Shown here in pieces: positions 45,360 to 57,359 of a stretch of 64,000 nt of DNA. A model generated the notes under the pieces. The model searched no databases, had not been told where the DNA came from, and saw only the letters and a program-made list of their open reading frames with translations. Position numbers and translations under genes: made by a program. Position 1 is the first letter of the stretch; the number at the start of each line of letters is the position of its first letter. Source of the DNA: Prorocentrum cordatum (Eukaryota; Sar; Dinophyceae; Prorocentrales; Prorocentraceae); contig CAUYUJ010019282.1 in NCBI GenBank assembly GCA_963575745.1, positions 62,001 to 126,000 on the forward strand. Direction: 5' to 3'.

Positions 45360-46110
45360 AGAAGATGACAGTGCTGATGGTGATGATGACGAGGAGATGG
45401 AGGAGGATGTTGGTGATGATGAAGGCGATGGCGATGATGGAAGTGATGGGGATGATACGATTCGAGGATGATCAGGAGAGGTGGCGTGGTTACGCTTATG
45501 CTGGTGGCTACGATGACGAGCGATGAAGACGATGGTAATGGCAGTGAGGACAACGGGAACGACGATGATTATGACAATGGTGGTGACGATGGTGATGATG
45601 ATGCTGACGATATTTGCCGGAACGTGGGCGAAGACGACCGCGCGGTGCCCGAAGGAAACAAAAACTCAAATTAGGATACGAAGTACGAAACATATAATTA
45701 CTCAGACGGCAAGACCCGACATGGGGATTGGTTTAGCTCGCCCTTCATTCTCGCCCTGGTGGACACCCTCCTTTCGCGTTCTGCACTGCCCTTTTTTCAA
45801 ATGGCTCCTCCTTATATGTGTCCTCGTCTTCCTCCTCCTCCTCCTCCTCCTCCTCCTCCTCCTCCTCCTCCCCCCTCTTCCTTCTCCCCCCCCACTCCTC
45901 TTCATCCTACTCGTTATCGCCCTCCTCTTCCTACTCCTCCGCCCCCTCTCCTTTCCTCCTCCACCTCCTTTTCCTCATCCTTTTCCTCCTCTTCCTCCTC
46001 CGCCTCCTTCTCCTCCTCATCACCAGCATCACCCCCTATACCTCCCCCCTCCTCATACTCTCCTACTTCTTCTCCACACGCACCTCCCCTTCCCACTGGT
46101 CGGGGCAAGC
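45360..46110. repeat. GAT-type then CTC-type simple repeats
   Basis: ATGATG/GATGAT imperfect repeats at 45360-45620, unique sequence to about 45820, then CCT/CTC units at 45825-46060. 46111-46725 contains no convincing gene. Confidence 0.75.
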
Positions 46111-46725
46111 AAATCGATGTTTCTCGGCGCCGTCGCCGCCTCGGCGAGCGCGCGCGCGTTCGCCGACGGCTAGATCGCGAGGCTTCTGGGGCAATCCCGC
46201 GGGCCACGCCTATGGGACAACCCCGCGGGCCGCTGGGGCGCGGAGGCGGGCCGTCGGGACAACCCCGCGGGCAACGCCGTTGGGGCAGGCCGTCGTCGTG
46301 GCGGGCGCGGCCGCGCTCAGGCGGGGGGCAGCGCGAAACCCAAACGTGCTGCGAGCTGCCCCGCTTCAGTTTTGGAGTTGCCCGCTACCTCGTCGAATTC
46401 CCAGAGCGCCTTCCACAAGGACGACGGCGGCCGGCGCTCCATGAACTCTCGCGCGGGCGGCCGCAGGATCAGCATGTGCCGCATGAAGCGGCGCGAGACA
46501 ACATGGCACAGAAGTGCAGCCACCACTGCTCGTCCGACATGCCCGTGCTACCAGCGTCCTCATCCCTAGCGCATTCGATAGTAACGCCATCGCCGCGTCG
46601 GGGACTGGGTTAAGCAGAGCGAGTGACACTCTTAAGAGCACAAAAATGACCCCGCTCGGATTGACTCGCGAGGGCTCCCCTCACCCTTCGTTCCTGAGGA
46701 GCCCATCAGTGACAACAGCTACGAG

Positions 46726-47640
46726 ATCTCCGAAGACTTGCTCGGACTCTAACATGGAGCTGCGGGCCCCATAGCGAGGAAGCTGTCGCTCGAGACTTCC
46801 TCGCGACTCACTCACAGACGAGGCTCCCGCCTGACAGTTCCTCAAGCTTCAAGCCTGGCTTTGCACGCAAATTTGCGACAGGCCGAGCTTTCGCATGACC
46901 TGAACGGACTACCAATCGGCAACGCGGGCCCCATGGAGAGGGGGCGCCCGCCTGAGACTTCCACGCAATTCGCTCACAAACGAAGCTCCCGCCTGAGGCT
47001 TCTTCAAAATTCAGGCGTGATGCGCCCCAAAGTGACGACGGCAATATGATTTGGATGACCCGCTCCGATTAACAACATGAAATGCGGGCTCCATAGGGAA
47101 GGCGTTCCCGCCTGAGACTTCCTCGCAATTCACTCAGAAGCTCGGTTCCCGCCTGAGGCTTCTTCAAAATTCAGGCGTGAGGGGCCCCACAAAGACGACG
47201 GCTGCATGATTTGGATGACCCGTTCCGATTACCCACATGAAATGCGGGCTCCATAGGGAGGAGGTTCCCGCCTGAGACTTCGACGCGATTCACTCACAGA
47301 CGAAGCTCCCGCCTGAGGCTTCTCCAAAATTCAGTCGCCAGGGCCCGAAAATGACGACAGCTACACGATTTGGATGACCCGCTCCGAATACCTACATGGA
47401 GTGCGGGCCCCATCGGGAGGGCACTCCCGCCTGAGACCTCCTCGCGATTCACTCACAAACGAAACTCCCGCCTGAGGCTGCTTCAAAATTCAAGCGCCAG
47501 GGGCCCGAAAATGATGACGGTTACAGCATCTGGATGACCCGCTCCGGTTACCAACATGAAATGCGGGACCCATAGGGAAGGGGGGCCCGCCTGCGACTTC
47601 CTCGCGATTCACTCACAGACGAGGCTCCCGCCCTAGTTTT
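46726..47640. repeat. 160-bp satellite, first block
   Basis: CCGATTACCAACATGAAATG, CGGGCTCCATAGGGA, CCTGAGACTTCCTCGC and CACTCACAGACGAGGCTCCC recur every ~160 bp (47061, 47221, 47380, 47540). The block ends CTCCCGCCCTAGTTTTCATC at the start of a GAT/GTGA repeat. Confidence 0.9.
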
Positions 47641-48105
47641 CATCACGATAAATGTATGAGCGTGTCGCCGTGTGAGTGTGTGACTGCGTGCGTGTGTGAG
47701 TGTAAATCATTGTGAGGGTGCCAATGATGATGGTAATGATGATGAAATGGGTGAGAGAGTGAGTGAGTGAGGGACTGAGTGATGATGAAGATGCTGCTGG
47801 TGATGATAATGAGAACGGTGATGGTGATGGTGATGATGCTGATGATGATGATGTTGATGATGGTGATGAGAATGATGATGGTGATGGGAATAGGGAGTGT
47901 GCATGTGAGTGTGTGGGTGACGAAGAGGGGATGATGTCGATGATGATGGTGATGATGACGATGATGATGATGATGATGATGAAGATGGTGATGATGCTGA
48001 TGCTGATGCTGATGAGGAGGAGGCGGATTATGATGATGATTGTGATGATGGTGGTGTGGGTGTGGTTGGGCTCCTGTTCCTGTTCCTGCGCGGGGCGCCC
48101 ATGTA
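47641..48105. repeat. GTGTGA and GATGAT microsatellites between satellite blocks
   Basis: GTGAGTGTG units, then TGATGATGA units. The same succession, with the same entry sequence, recurs at 48850-49180. Confidence 0.85.
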
Positions 48106-48109
48106 GGGA

Positions 48110-48850
48110 AACCCGCTCGGACTCGAACATGGAGCTGCGGGCCCCATAGCGAGGGGCCTCCCGCTCGAGACTTCCTCGCGACTCACTCACAGACGAGGCT
48201 CCCGCCTGACACTTCCTCGAGGTTCAAGCCTGGCTGGGCACGCAAAATTGGCGACAGGCCGAGGTGTCGTTTGACCTGAACGGACTACCAATCGGCAACG
48301 CGGGCCCCATAGGGATGGCGCTCCCGCCTGAGACTTGCTAGCAGTTCACTCGCAGATGAGGCTTCCGCCTGAGGCTTCTCTAAAATTGAGGCGTGAGGGG
48401 CCAAAAGGCTTAAAAAGTTACAAGATTTGGGGGACAGCTCGGATTACCAACATGAAGTGCGGGCTCCAAAGGAAGGGGACTCCCGCCTGAGGCTTCCTGC
48501 AATTCACTCACACACGGGGCTCCCGCCTGAGGCTTCTTCAAAATTCAGGCGTGAGAGGCCACAAAATGACGACAGTTACAGGGTATGGATGTCCCGCTCC
48601 GATTACCAACATGAAATGCGGGCTCCATAGGGAAGGGGCTCCCGCATCAAGTCACTCACAAACGAGGCTCCCGCCTGAGGGTTCTTCAAAATTCAGGCGT
48701 GAGGGGCCCACAAGTGACGACAGTTACAGGATCTTGAGGATCTTGATGACCCGCTCCGACTACCAACATGGAGCGAGAGCCCCATAGGGAGGGGAGCCCG
48801 CCTGAGACTTCCTCACAATTCACTGACAGACGAGGCTCCCGCCCTAGACT
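48110..48850. repeat. 160-bp satellite, second block
   Basis: Continues the 160-bp unit, with CCCGCCTGAGGCTTCTTCAA in each. It ends CTCCCGCCCTAGACTTCATC, nearly the same as the end of block one, followed again by GTGA/GATGAT repeats. Confidence 0.9.
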
Positions 48851-49180
48851 TCATCAAGATGAATGTATGAGTGTGTAACTGTGTGAATGCGTGAGTGTGT
48901 TCGTGTGTGTGAGTGTGAATGAATGTGGGAGTGATGTTGATACTGATGGTGATGATTATGAATAGATGAGTGAGTGAGTGAGTGAGGACTGAGTGACGAT
49001 GAAGATGCTGATGATGATGATTATGAGTGTGAAGGTGCGAGTGTGTGTGTGAGTGACGAAGAGAGTGGGTGATGATGATGAACGCGCTGCTGCTGATGAT
49101 GATGATGAGGATGATGATGATGATGCTGATAATGGTGATGATGATGATGAGGATGAGGATGTGGGTGGGTTCCTGCGCGT
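48851..49180. repeat. Second GTGTGA/GATGAT microsatellite
   Basis: Homologous to 47641-48105. 49181-49555 is unassigned. Confidence 0.85.
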
Positions 49181-49559
49181 GGCGTTCAAAGAAAACAAGA
49201 ACCCCACTTAGGAAATGGGGAATAAAATCATAATAATAATAAGAATAAGAATAATAATAATTGTGGGCCGAAGTACTGAGAAGAGCGATGAATGGGGAGG
49301 AAGGTGTGGTCTGATGCCTAGGAGCGGGGAGGTCTAGCGGAGTGGAGCGGAACGGAATGGAGTAGAGTGGAGCGCACTCGGGAAGAGGTGGGAGCATTGG
49401 GAAAGGGCTGTGGGGGCGGACTGGAGTAAGGATAATTCGAAATAAGTGTGGCGGACGCTGCAACAGGGAGCGGGAGTGGGAGGGACGTGTGAAGAAGACA
49501 ACAAGCGCCGGTTCGCGCGGAGGGGCGAGAAAGTGAGAGGGAGTCGGAACTATGGAGAA

Positions 49560-51490
49560 CATCCTGCTATTTCCCCTCTCTTTCTCATCGATCCTCAACC
49601 CTCTTTCTCGAACCTCCTCACCCTCCTCGAACATCTTCCTCCTCGCCCTCCTCTATCCTACTCGACCCTCGATCCTCCTCCAGGGTCCTCCTCCCTCCTC
49701 CTCATCCTCCTTCTCCTCGTCCTCCTCGATCACCGATCATATTCCTCGATATTCCTCTTCCTCCTCCTTTTCGGTTCTCGATCCTAGATCCTGTACCCTC
49801 CTCCTCCTCCTCTTCCTCCTCCTCCTCGATCCTCCTCCTTCACCTCGGTCCTCGCAATCTTCCTCTTCGTCTTCGATCCTCCTCCTCGGTTCTCGATCCT
49901 CGATCTTAGATCCTCGATCCTTTTCGTTGGTTTCAAAATCCGCTCGAGCAAGTGCAGGTAGCAGTGCAATCGACCAAGCCTTTGGATCGAAAAAGGCGGG
50001 CCCAGGTGGCGCCAGCGGGAGCAATCGCTTCGAAGTGCTCTGCCATGCGTCCCGTCGCCGCTCCCACACAACAGCGGGAGGTCCGCTGGCGACCAGCCTC
50101 TTCCTCCTCCTCCTCCTCCTCCTCCTCCTCCTCCTCCTCCTCCTCCTCCCCCTCCCCCTCCCCCTCCTCCTCCTCCTCCTCCTCCTCCTCCTCCTCCTCC
50201 TCCTCCTCCTCCTCTTCTTCCTACTATTATTATTATTATTATCATCATTATTAGTATTATTATTATTATTAGTATTATTATTAGTATTATCATTATAAGC
50301 ATCATCATTATGATTAGTGTCATTATTAGTACTACTATTATTAATACTATTATTATTATTATATTTATTATGTTTATTATTATCATTAGTATTAGTATTA
50401 GTATTATTACTATATTATTATTAGTACTATTACTTCTTATTAGTATTACTAACATTATTAGTATTAGAAGTATTAGTGATAGTATTACTATTATTATTAA
50501 TATTAGTATTATTAGTATTACTACTATTATTAGAATTAGTACTAGTATTGTTATTAGTAGTATCAGTATGATTATTATTACTAGAATTATTATTAGTAGT
50601 AATAGTAGTAGCATTGTTATTATTATTCTTCTGATTCGTCTTCCTATTATTCTTCTTATTATTGATCTTAGTATTATTCTTATTGTTATTATTGTTCGTA
50701 GCCTTCTTCTTATTAGTATTCGTATTATTAATCTTCTTATTATGAGTAGTATTGTGTTCCTTTTGCGTAGTATTCTTATTCGTATTATTATCATTGGTAT
50801 TATTATTTTTCTTCGTAATATTATTATTACCAGTATTCGTATGATTATTCTTAATACAGCTATTCTTCTTAGTATTCGTAGTATTGTTATTATTCGTCTT
50901 ATGATTATTATTATGATTATTCGTCTTACTAATAATATTGATATGTTTCTTAATATTTTTATTCGTCTCGTTATTAAGATTATTACTATTATTATTCGTG
51001 CTAGTTTTCTTCTCATTATCATCATTATTAGCCCTAGTATGATTCGTCGCATTGTTCTTAGTAGTATTATTATTGTCTGCTTCTTCATCGTAGTAATATT
51101 ATTGCTTACTTCTTATTATTCGTAGTATTATTATGTGACTTCTTCTTCTTATTATTATTATTCTTATTATTCAAATTCTTCTTCTTCGTATTATTATTAC
51201 TCGTCTTATTAGTATTAAGTTTGTTCGTCTTCTTCCTATGTTTCTTCTTCCTCATCCTCGTCCTCCTCCTCCTCCTCCTCCTCCTCCGCCTCCTCCTCCT
51301 CCTGCTCCTCCTCCTCCTCCTCCTCCTCCTCCTCCTCCTCCTCCTCCTCCTCCTCTTTTTCCTCCTCCTCCTCCTCCTCCTCCTCCTCCTCCTCCTCCGC
51401 CTCCTCATCCTCTTCCTCCTCCTCGTCCTCCTCCTCCTCCTCCTCCTTCTCCTCCTCCTCCTCCTTCTCCTCCTCCTCCTCCTCCTCCCA
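49560..51490. repeat. CTC-rich, TTA-rich and CCT-rich simple-sequence region
   Basis: TCCTC-rich with TCGATCC interruptions (49560-49930); unique sequence (49931-50095); CTC units (50100-50220); a 1-kb TTA/TTATTAGTA tract (50220-51235); CCT units (51245-51487). The AT-only stretch is conspicuous in a GC-rich window. Long Ile-, Leu- or Arg-rich frames here come from the repeats. Confidence 0.9.
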
Positions 51491-52054
51491 CAACCTTCCT
51501 GCTCTGCGAAAAAAAAAAAAACACCAACAACTCGTTCCACCGTAGGCACTCCGCCAGCTCACGGGGCGCCACGCTGAAATGACCCCGAACCCGCTGCACA
51601 CTGCGGCGCCGTCGGTCGGCTCGAGGGGAACAGGAACCAACGCTGTGAAACCCACGTGGTCCCATCCCTACATGTCCACACGTGTACGCATACCAAAAAT
51701 ACCCCAACTGTCGTGGGATAAACAACAAATCGTGAATGAAAATTTGACCAGACCCAAAACATGCGTACACTAGAACCACGCATGCGCTTCACGCGCGCTT
51801 AGATTCTAGCGACCGTTACTCCAAGTTGCGCGGCCATCGGGATTGCTTTCCCTCGGCGACATCTGGCCACATTCATGTGCGAGCGTTCATGTAACGCGGA
51901 CTCGGTGCAAACCAGACGCTTCTAACGTGAAGAGCGCTGAAGGTAGGCGGATCTGCAACATGCACGGAACATGTCAAGGGAAGAGAAGGCGAACAAACTT
52001 TCGCCAAGTCGTGCAACAAAATACGTTTCAGATTCTTCTGTTGGGTAACGGCTG

Positions 52055-53540
52055 TTACCGGGGGGGGGCCTGGCGGGTAACGGTAACGGCGGCCGCGGCG
52101 TGCGCCCGCCAGGTTGCGTCCGCGCCATCGGAACATACATTGCCTTCGCGCCCTGCAATCCCGCTCGCGGCCGAGGCTACCGGCAGCTCCAAGAAGTCGA
52201 AATAGTTGGTAGGGGAGGTCTGCGCACGGGCCCGGTCCACGGAGGCAACGGCTTGGCTCGCGCGGCCCTGGAAGCGCAGCGCGTCGCTGATAGCGGTGAT
52301 TAGTGGGCTTTCACTGCCTGGGCCCTCCGCCTCGGCAGTAGACCAGCGCTGCCATGCCTGGAGAGAATTCAGGATATGTTGACGGCGCCGCGTTGGCGTC
52401 GGTGCCCGGGGAGGTCGCTTAGTATAATGTCGACCCATTCGGACAGAGGCCTCGACTACCATATGATCTCTGAAGGGGTCCAGGGCCAGCGGGGTCCCAC
52501 GAATGAATCGCGCGAAATCCTGGGAGCCCGTACTGCGCGACGTGGCGATGTAGTCGATCCGCGCCTCACCCTGACCGCCAGGGTTCCTCCACGTGGAACT
52601 GCGCCCTGGTGCTGGGCCGAAGGTGTAAAGGGCACGCATACTGCACTGGGGGAGATTACCATGGAAGCGTCGCCCGGTGTCGGTCCACTGCGGTCGATGC
52701 CGTCGCCATGAACTGGCATGACCTACTTCAGGTCGCGACGGCGCCATGCCACCGTTGCCCTCCAGGGCCAATGGCATAGCACAGCGAGCGGGGATGCAGC
52801 CCAGCGCTCGATTCATATTGTCAAAAACCTCGCCGTTGTCGCGTCGGCACGCCGCGTGGGCTGCTGCTGTCATGGGTCGGGTTTGGGGTTTGTCTGCTGG
52901 CGCGCATCCACAGAGGGCGTGTAAGTCGATATGGGGGCTCGCGTTGGACCCGAATGCCCACGAGCCTCCCCAAATGCCACCTGCGCGCAACAGGAATCCC
53001 CCCCTGTGAAGCAATTCGCTTGGATATAGCAATGACAACCCCGCCCTCCACGTGGCGAGCCGCGCGCGGGGAAGGCGCGACGATGTAGTCGGGCCCCCCC
53101 ACTGGTGGTCGACGGAGAGCATGGCGCCCTGCAGGCCAAGAACGTCGACGCGGGCAGCCGCCGCGCGTCGAATAACTTCGCCCAAGCGGACAGGCATGAT
53201 AATTGTCTCGGCGCTGCACGACCACATCCTGACGTAGCCGCGGCTCGGGGTGCAATGTGTCGGCGGGAAAAATGAAGGTGGGAACACCGCGCCGTCGTGC
53301 GCCGCCAGTCGGCATAGCTTCGCCACTGCGTCCTGGACGTCGCACAGGGCCCCCTTGAACCGCGCCCGCCCTCTGGCGAGCATGTTCGGCAGGCGCGGTG
53401 ATAGCTCCTCGTGTTGCGCACTGGCTCGCTCCGATCCTCGACACCATCAGATGGCATGGAGCTCCGCGGCGATCGCGCCGTCGCCGAACGCTCGGCCCCC
53501 CAGCGCAAGCAACTTCGGCTAGCGATGGCGCGGAGAAGAA
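52055..53540 (-). pseudogene. EEP endonuclease domain of a retroelement, copy A, with compensating frameshifts
   Basis: A minus ORF from 53383 reads ARVDVLGLQGAMLS (the normal LQE glutamate is Gly), then two offset indels scramble about 100 codons (53100-52860). The frame then recovers through FDNMNRALGCIP, GEARIDYIAT and FRDHMVVEASVRMGRHYTKR. RIDYI and the final D-H are EEP boxes. Loss of the LQE glutamate in both copies predicts no nuclease activity. Similarity ends upstream of where an RT would be expected. Confidence 0.75.
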
Positions 53541-53654
53541 AGAGAAACGAAACATGTCTCGCCATCGACTGAGAATCGCGCCGCGCGGGGGCCCGCGACC
53601 CCGCTGACACCACAAAGACGCCACAATCGCCGGAGCCAAAGCCTTCTACGCGCG

Positions 53655-54335
53655 CCCCCGCCATCCGCCAGGCCTTTGCGGAGGAGCAATCCCGAGCCCT
53701 TCCCCCCTTAGACCCCCCCCCGATTGAAAATATTCCCCTCCGGGCCCGCAGCAGCGCCCATCGCGCGACCCTTCGAGTCTTCGCGCGCCCCCCGTCATCC
53801 GCCAGGCCCCCGACCACGAGCGCATAACGCGCGCCCCCCCCCCCCAGACCCGCCCCCCAGTTGATAAACTCACTCCGGACAACAAAACGTCCATCTCGCG
53901 ACTCTTCGAGTCCGAGCGCGCCCCCCGTCATCCGCCAGGCCTTGATCGCGCAGCAATCCCGAGCCCTCCCCCCCTCAGACCCCCCCCAGTTGCAAATATT
54001 TCCCTCCGGGCCGGAACCGGCGCCCATCGCGCGACTCTTCGGGCCCACGCGCGCCCCCCGTCATCCGCCAGGCCTTGATCGCGGAGCAATCCCGAGCCCT
54101 TCCCCCCTCAGACTCCCCCGAATTGAAAATATTCCCCTCCGGGCCGGAACCAGCGTCCATCGCGCGACTCTTCGAGTCCACGCGCGCTTCCCGTCTGAAT
54201 CCGCCAAGCCTTGATCGCGGGGCAACCCCAAGCACCTCCCACCGCAGACCCCCCCATTGAAAATATTTGCCACCGGGCCGGAACTGGCGTCCATTCCGCG
54301 ACTCTTCGAGCCTACGCGCGCCTTTTTTCTGGGGA
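53655..54335 (-). repeat. 133-bp monomers upstream of the EEP domain, copy A
   Basis: CATCCGCCAGGCC recurs at 53662, 53796, 53929 and 54062 and, degenerate, near 54198. Each unit contains GAGCAATCCCGAGCCCTTCC and GCGCGACTCTTCGAGTC. On the minus strand the monomers precede the EEP frame, the place where some LINEs carry tandem promoter monomers. Confidence 0.85.
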
Positions 54336-54879
54336 GGCCCGCGCACACGTGCATCTAAGATGCGTCATGCGTGGCTACCACCCTCGGGAGACGGGCACAC
54401 GCGACTGGCCATAGCCGTCTGGCCACGCGACAGGCGGCATGCCGCTGCAACCGCGGTGGAAAACAAGCAGAAAGGGAGAGCGCAGATGGCAGGCGAAAGT
54501 GACGCGCATGGAATTGCAGACCGCCCTTCCCAGCTGAGCCAAGGCGGCAACGCTATGCACCGCAATGCGAATACAAAAGAACAAGAGACAACTGAGCACA
54601 CGGAAAGTGTAACAGGGCGCGTATTGTAGTCCGGCCGAGCCAAACTCGAAGTCACCAGACACTTGCTCTGATACTCCCTGTTGCGACACGTGCATGACGG
54701 CGACGAATGACCAGCCACGGGGCCCAGCTGAGACAAACATGTAGAAGCAAGGATGTACCACCACGTCTGAAAATCACAGAACTGTAGAGCCCATGCTGTT
54801 CCTGACTCAACAACTGCAATGGTGAGGCATGAGGACAGGGAAGTCGTGTGAGCTCCAACTGCAGCGGTACGCCACTGTA

Positions 54880-55245
54880 CCCCAACGTGTTAGGCGGTCA
54901 CCCCGATACCCCGCCCGCCTTCTGGCGAGCGCGGCGCGGGAAGTACTGTAGGATGTGCCCAGGCTTTGCACTGGCTCGTCCCCGCCGTAGTCGTCGTTGG
55001 ACGGCATGGGGCTCCACGGTGGTCGTGCCGCCACCGAACGCTCGGCCCGCCAGCGCAATTCAATGCGGCGTGCGATGGCGCACAGAAAGAAGAGAAACGA
55101 AACATGTCCCGCCATCGATCTGCAAACATGCTGCGCCGGGGCTTGCGACCCCGCTGACACGAAGAAAATCGCCAGAATCGCTCGAGCCAGGGCCTTGTAT
55201 GCGCGCCTCCCGTCATCCGCCAGCCTCCCCAAATCAACACTGGAG
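54880..55245 (-). pseudogene. Third, diverged fragment of the same retroelement
   Basis: The minus reading AGHVSFLFFLCAIARRIELRWRAERSVAARP matches ARHVSFLFLLRAIASR...RAERSATARSP of copies A and B (53.5 and 62.9 kb). Only about 360 bp is recognisable. 54548-54879 shows nothing clear. Confidence 0.65.
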
Positions 55246-55319
55246 GGTCAACAAACTAAAAGAGAACCCTGGGCCGCAGCCCTTTCTGGGACAAACAATA
55301 ACAAAAACCCTCGGACAAC

Positions 55320-55497
55320 CATGTTTTTAGCTTCCTGGGGCCCTCTCGGGGGTCCTCCTGAGGGCCTCTGGAGCCGTCTCGAGACTATCTTGGCCCGTCC
55401 GCAGGCCATCTGAAGCTCTCTTGGGGCTGTCCTGGGGCCCTCTGAAGCTGTTTTGAAGTTTTTTTGGGCCGTCTTGGGGCTCTGTGGCCGGTTTACA

Positions 55498-55537
<40 letters not shown>

Positions 55538-56840
55538 GGACCATGGGAACCATCCGGGAGCCGCTTCACCCGAACGAGGAAAGCCGGCGGTGCGCCCCCC
55601 TCGCCCCTCCCCTGGGACCCCCTCCCTTAAGGGGCCTCGCCCCACCAGAACGTCAACACTCGTACCTCACTCCTTCCGTCACATGGGCCGGCACGGAAAC
55701 GGAAAGAGCGCCTCAGGAACTGGCCCGAGAGGACTCATGGCACCCTTCGCTCTTGGGAGACTTGGTGCGAAGAGCTTATTGCGTCGCCGCTCTCCGTTGG
55801 GAACCCTGGTGTTCAGAGACTGTTCCGTTGCCGTTCGCTCTTGGGAGCCTTGGTGTGACGAGCTTTGTACGTCGCCGCGCTCTGGGGAGCCTTAGTGTCC
55901 AGAAGCTTGTTACGTCACCGCTCGCTGATGGGAGCCATGGTGTTCTTGAGCGTCTCTTGGGTCTCGTCGGGGTCTTTTAAGGGCCCTTGTGGAGCCCTTC
56001 AGCAACCCTTTTGGGATAATTCTGGGCCGTCTTGGGGCCCTCTGGGCCGTCGAGGGGCGTTTTGGAAGCCTTTGGCCGTCTTGGGTCTCTCTTGGGGGCC
56101 ATTGGGGGCCCTTTGGGGAACCTCTTGTGGCCGTCTCGGGGCTCTCTAGGGGCCGTCTTGGGCTCTCTACGGACCGTCTTGGGGCCCTTCTGACTTGTTT
56201 TGGCCCCCTTCTGGGACCGTCTTGGGGCTCTCTTGGGCAGGTTTCGCGCCCTTTCGGGGGTCTCTTGGGTCGCCTTGGGGCGATCTTTGGAGCCTCGTGG
56301 GCCGTTTTGGACCGCTTCTGGCTCGAAAAAGCAAGAACCCCAAAAACCTGCAAAAACCATTGAGACATCACCGTCCGGAGGCCATCTGAAGCTCTCTTGG
56401 GGCCCCCATTGGTGCCCTCTTGGGCCAGTCAGGGGCCCTCTTGGGCCGTCTTAGGGCCCTTGGGCCGACCCTCTGGAACCGTCAGGGGGCCTCTTGGACC
56501 GTCTTGGACCGTATTGGGGCCGTCTTGGGGCCGTCTTCGGGCCCTTTGGAATGCCTCTGGGGCTCTGGGGGCCGTCTTGGGGCCGTGTTGGGCCCGTCGG
56601 GGCCCGAAAAGGGAGAGAGCAAGAAACACCATCCAAAAACCATGGGGAAATCAATGTGTTGGGGCTCCTGAGGCCCTCTCGGGAGCCCTCTGGAGGGTCT
56701 CTGGGGCCGTCTCGAGGGTCTCTTGAACCGTCTGCAGGCCAGCCGAAGCTCTCTCGGGGCCGTCTTTAGGTAGTTTTGGGGCCCCCTTGGGCCGTCTGGG
56801 AGCCCTGGAGCCGCTTCACTTGAAAATTTCAAAGAAACGG
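55320..56840. repeat. Degenerate GGGCCGTCTTGGGGCCCTCT repeats with a TA microsatellite
   Basis: GGGCCGTCTTGG, GGGGCCCTCTTGG and related 10-20-bp motifs recur throughout, interrupted by (TA)n at 55500-55537 and by the 55.60-55.93 kb duplicated segment. Gly/Leu-rich frames are repeat products. Confidence 0.75.
55600..55930. repeat. Diverged ~320-bp duplication, copy 1
   Basis: Shares AGAACGTCAACACTCGTACC and GAACTGGCCCGAGAGG with 56935-57240 in the same orientation. Confidence 0.7.
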
Positions 56841-56934
56841 ACCCCGGAAGGCGCCCGCGAGCCGCTTCACTCCAAAAAATACTCAGGAAACGGCCCCCCG
56901 GCGGCCATTACCAACCAAACGTGCGCGCCTCACC

Positions 56935-57240
56935 CCCCCCCTGGACCCCTCCCTTCAGGGGCTTCGTCCCGCCAGAACGTCAACACTCGTACCTCGCTCT
57001 TTCCGTTACCTGGGCCGGCACGAAAACGGAAAGAGCGCCTCAGGAACTGGCCCGAGAGGGTTCATAGCTCCCTTCGCTCTTGGGAGACTTGGTGTGAGAG
57101 CTTGTTACGTCGCCGCTCTCCGTTGGGAGCCCTGAGAGACTGTCACGTTGCCCCTCGCTCTTGGGAGCCTTGGTGTGACGAACGAGCTTTGTACGTCACC
57201 GCGCTCTGGGGAGCCTTAATGTCCAGAAGCTGCACAAAGC
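56935..57240. repeat. Diverged ~320-bp duplication, copy 2
   Basis: Partner of 55600-55930. Small indels (for example a missing segment near 57135) distinguish it. Confidence 0.7.
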
Positions 57241-57359
57241 GGTCCTGCACAATCACCGTTACCCATCTCACCGTTACCCATATTGCAAGGAAGGCGGTCC
57301 CAGGACACGGTACTCTTGCCGTGAAAAAACAAGCGCCCTTTGCACGCTACTACTACCCT

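Larger units (their letters stand above)
51488..54547 (-). repeat. Segmental duplication copy A (EEP retroelement 5' half)
   Basis: Matches 60889-64000 from CCTCCCACAACCTTCCTGCT to GCAGACCGCCCTTCCCAGC, in the same orientation, about 9.4 kb apart. Both copies are preceded by CCT repeats. Copy B continues to the window edge. Confidence 0.9.

Noticed and set aside
50310-51125. Ile-rich 271-aa membrane protein
   Set aside because: Translation of a degenerate TTA tract; no membrane-protein features beyond repeated Ile.
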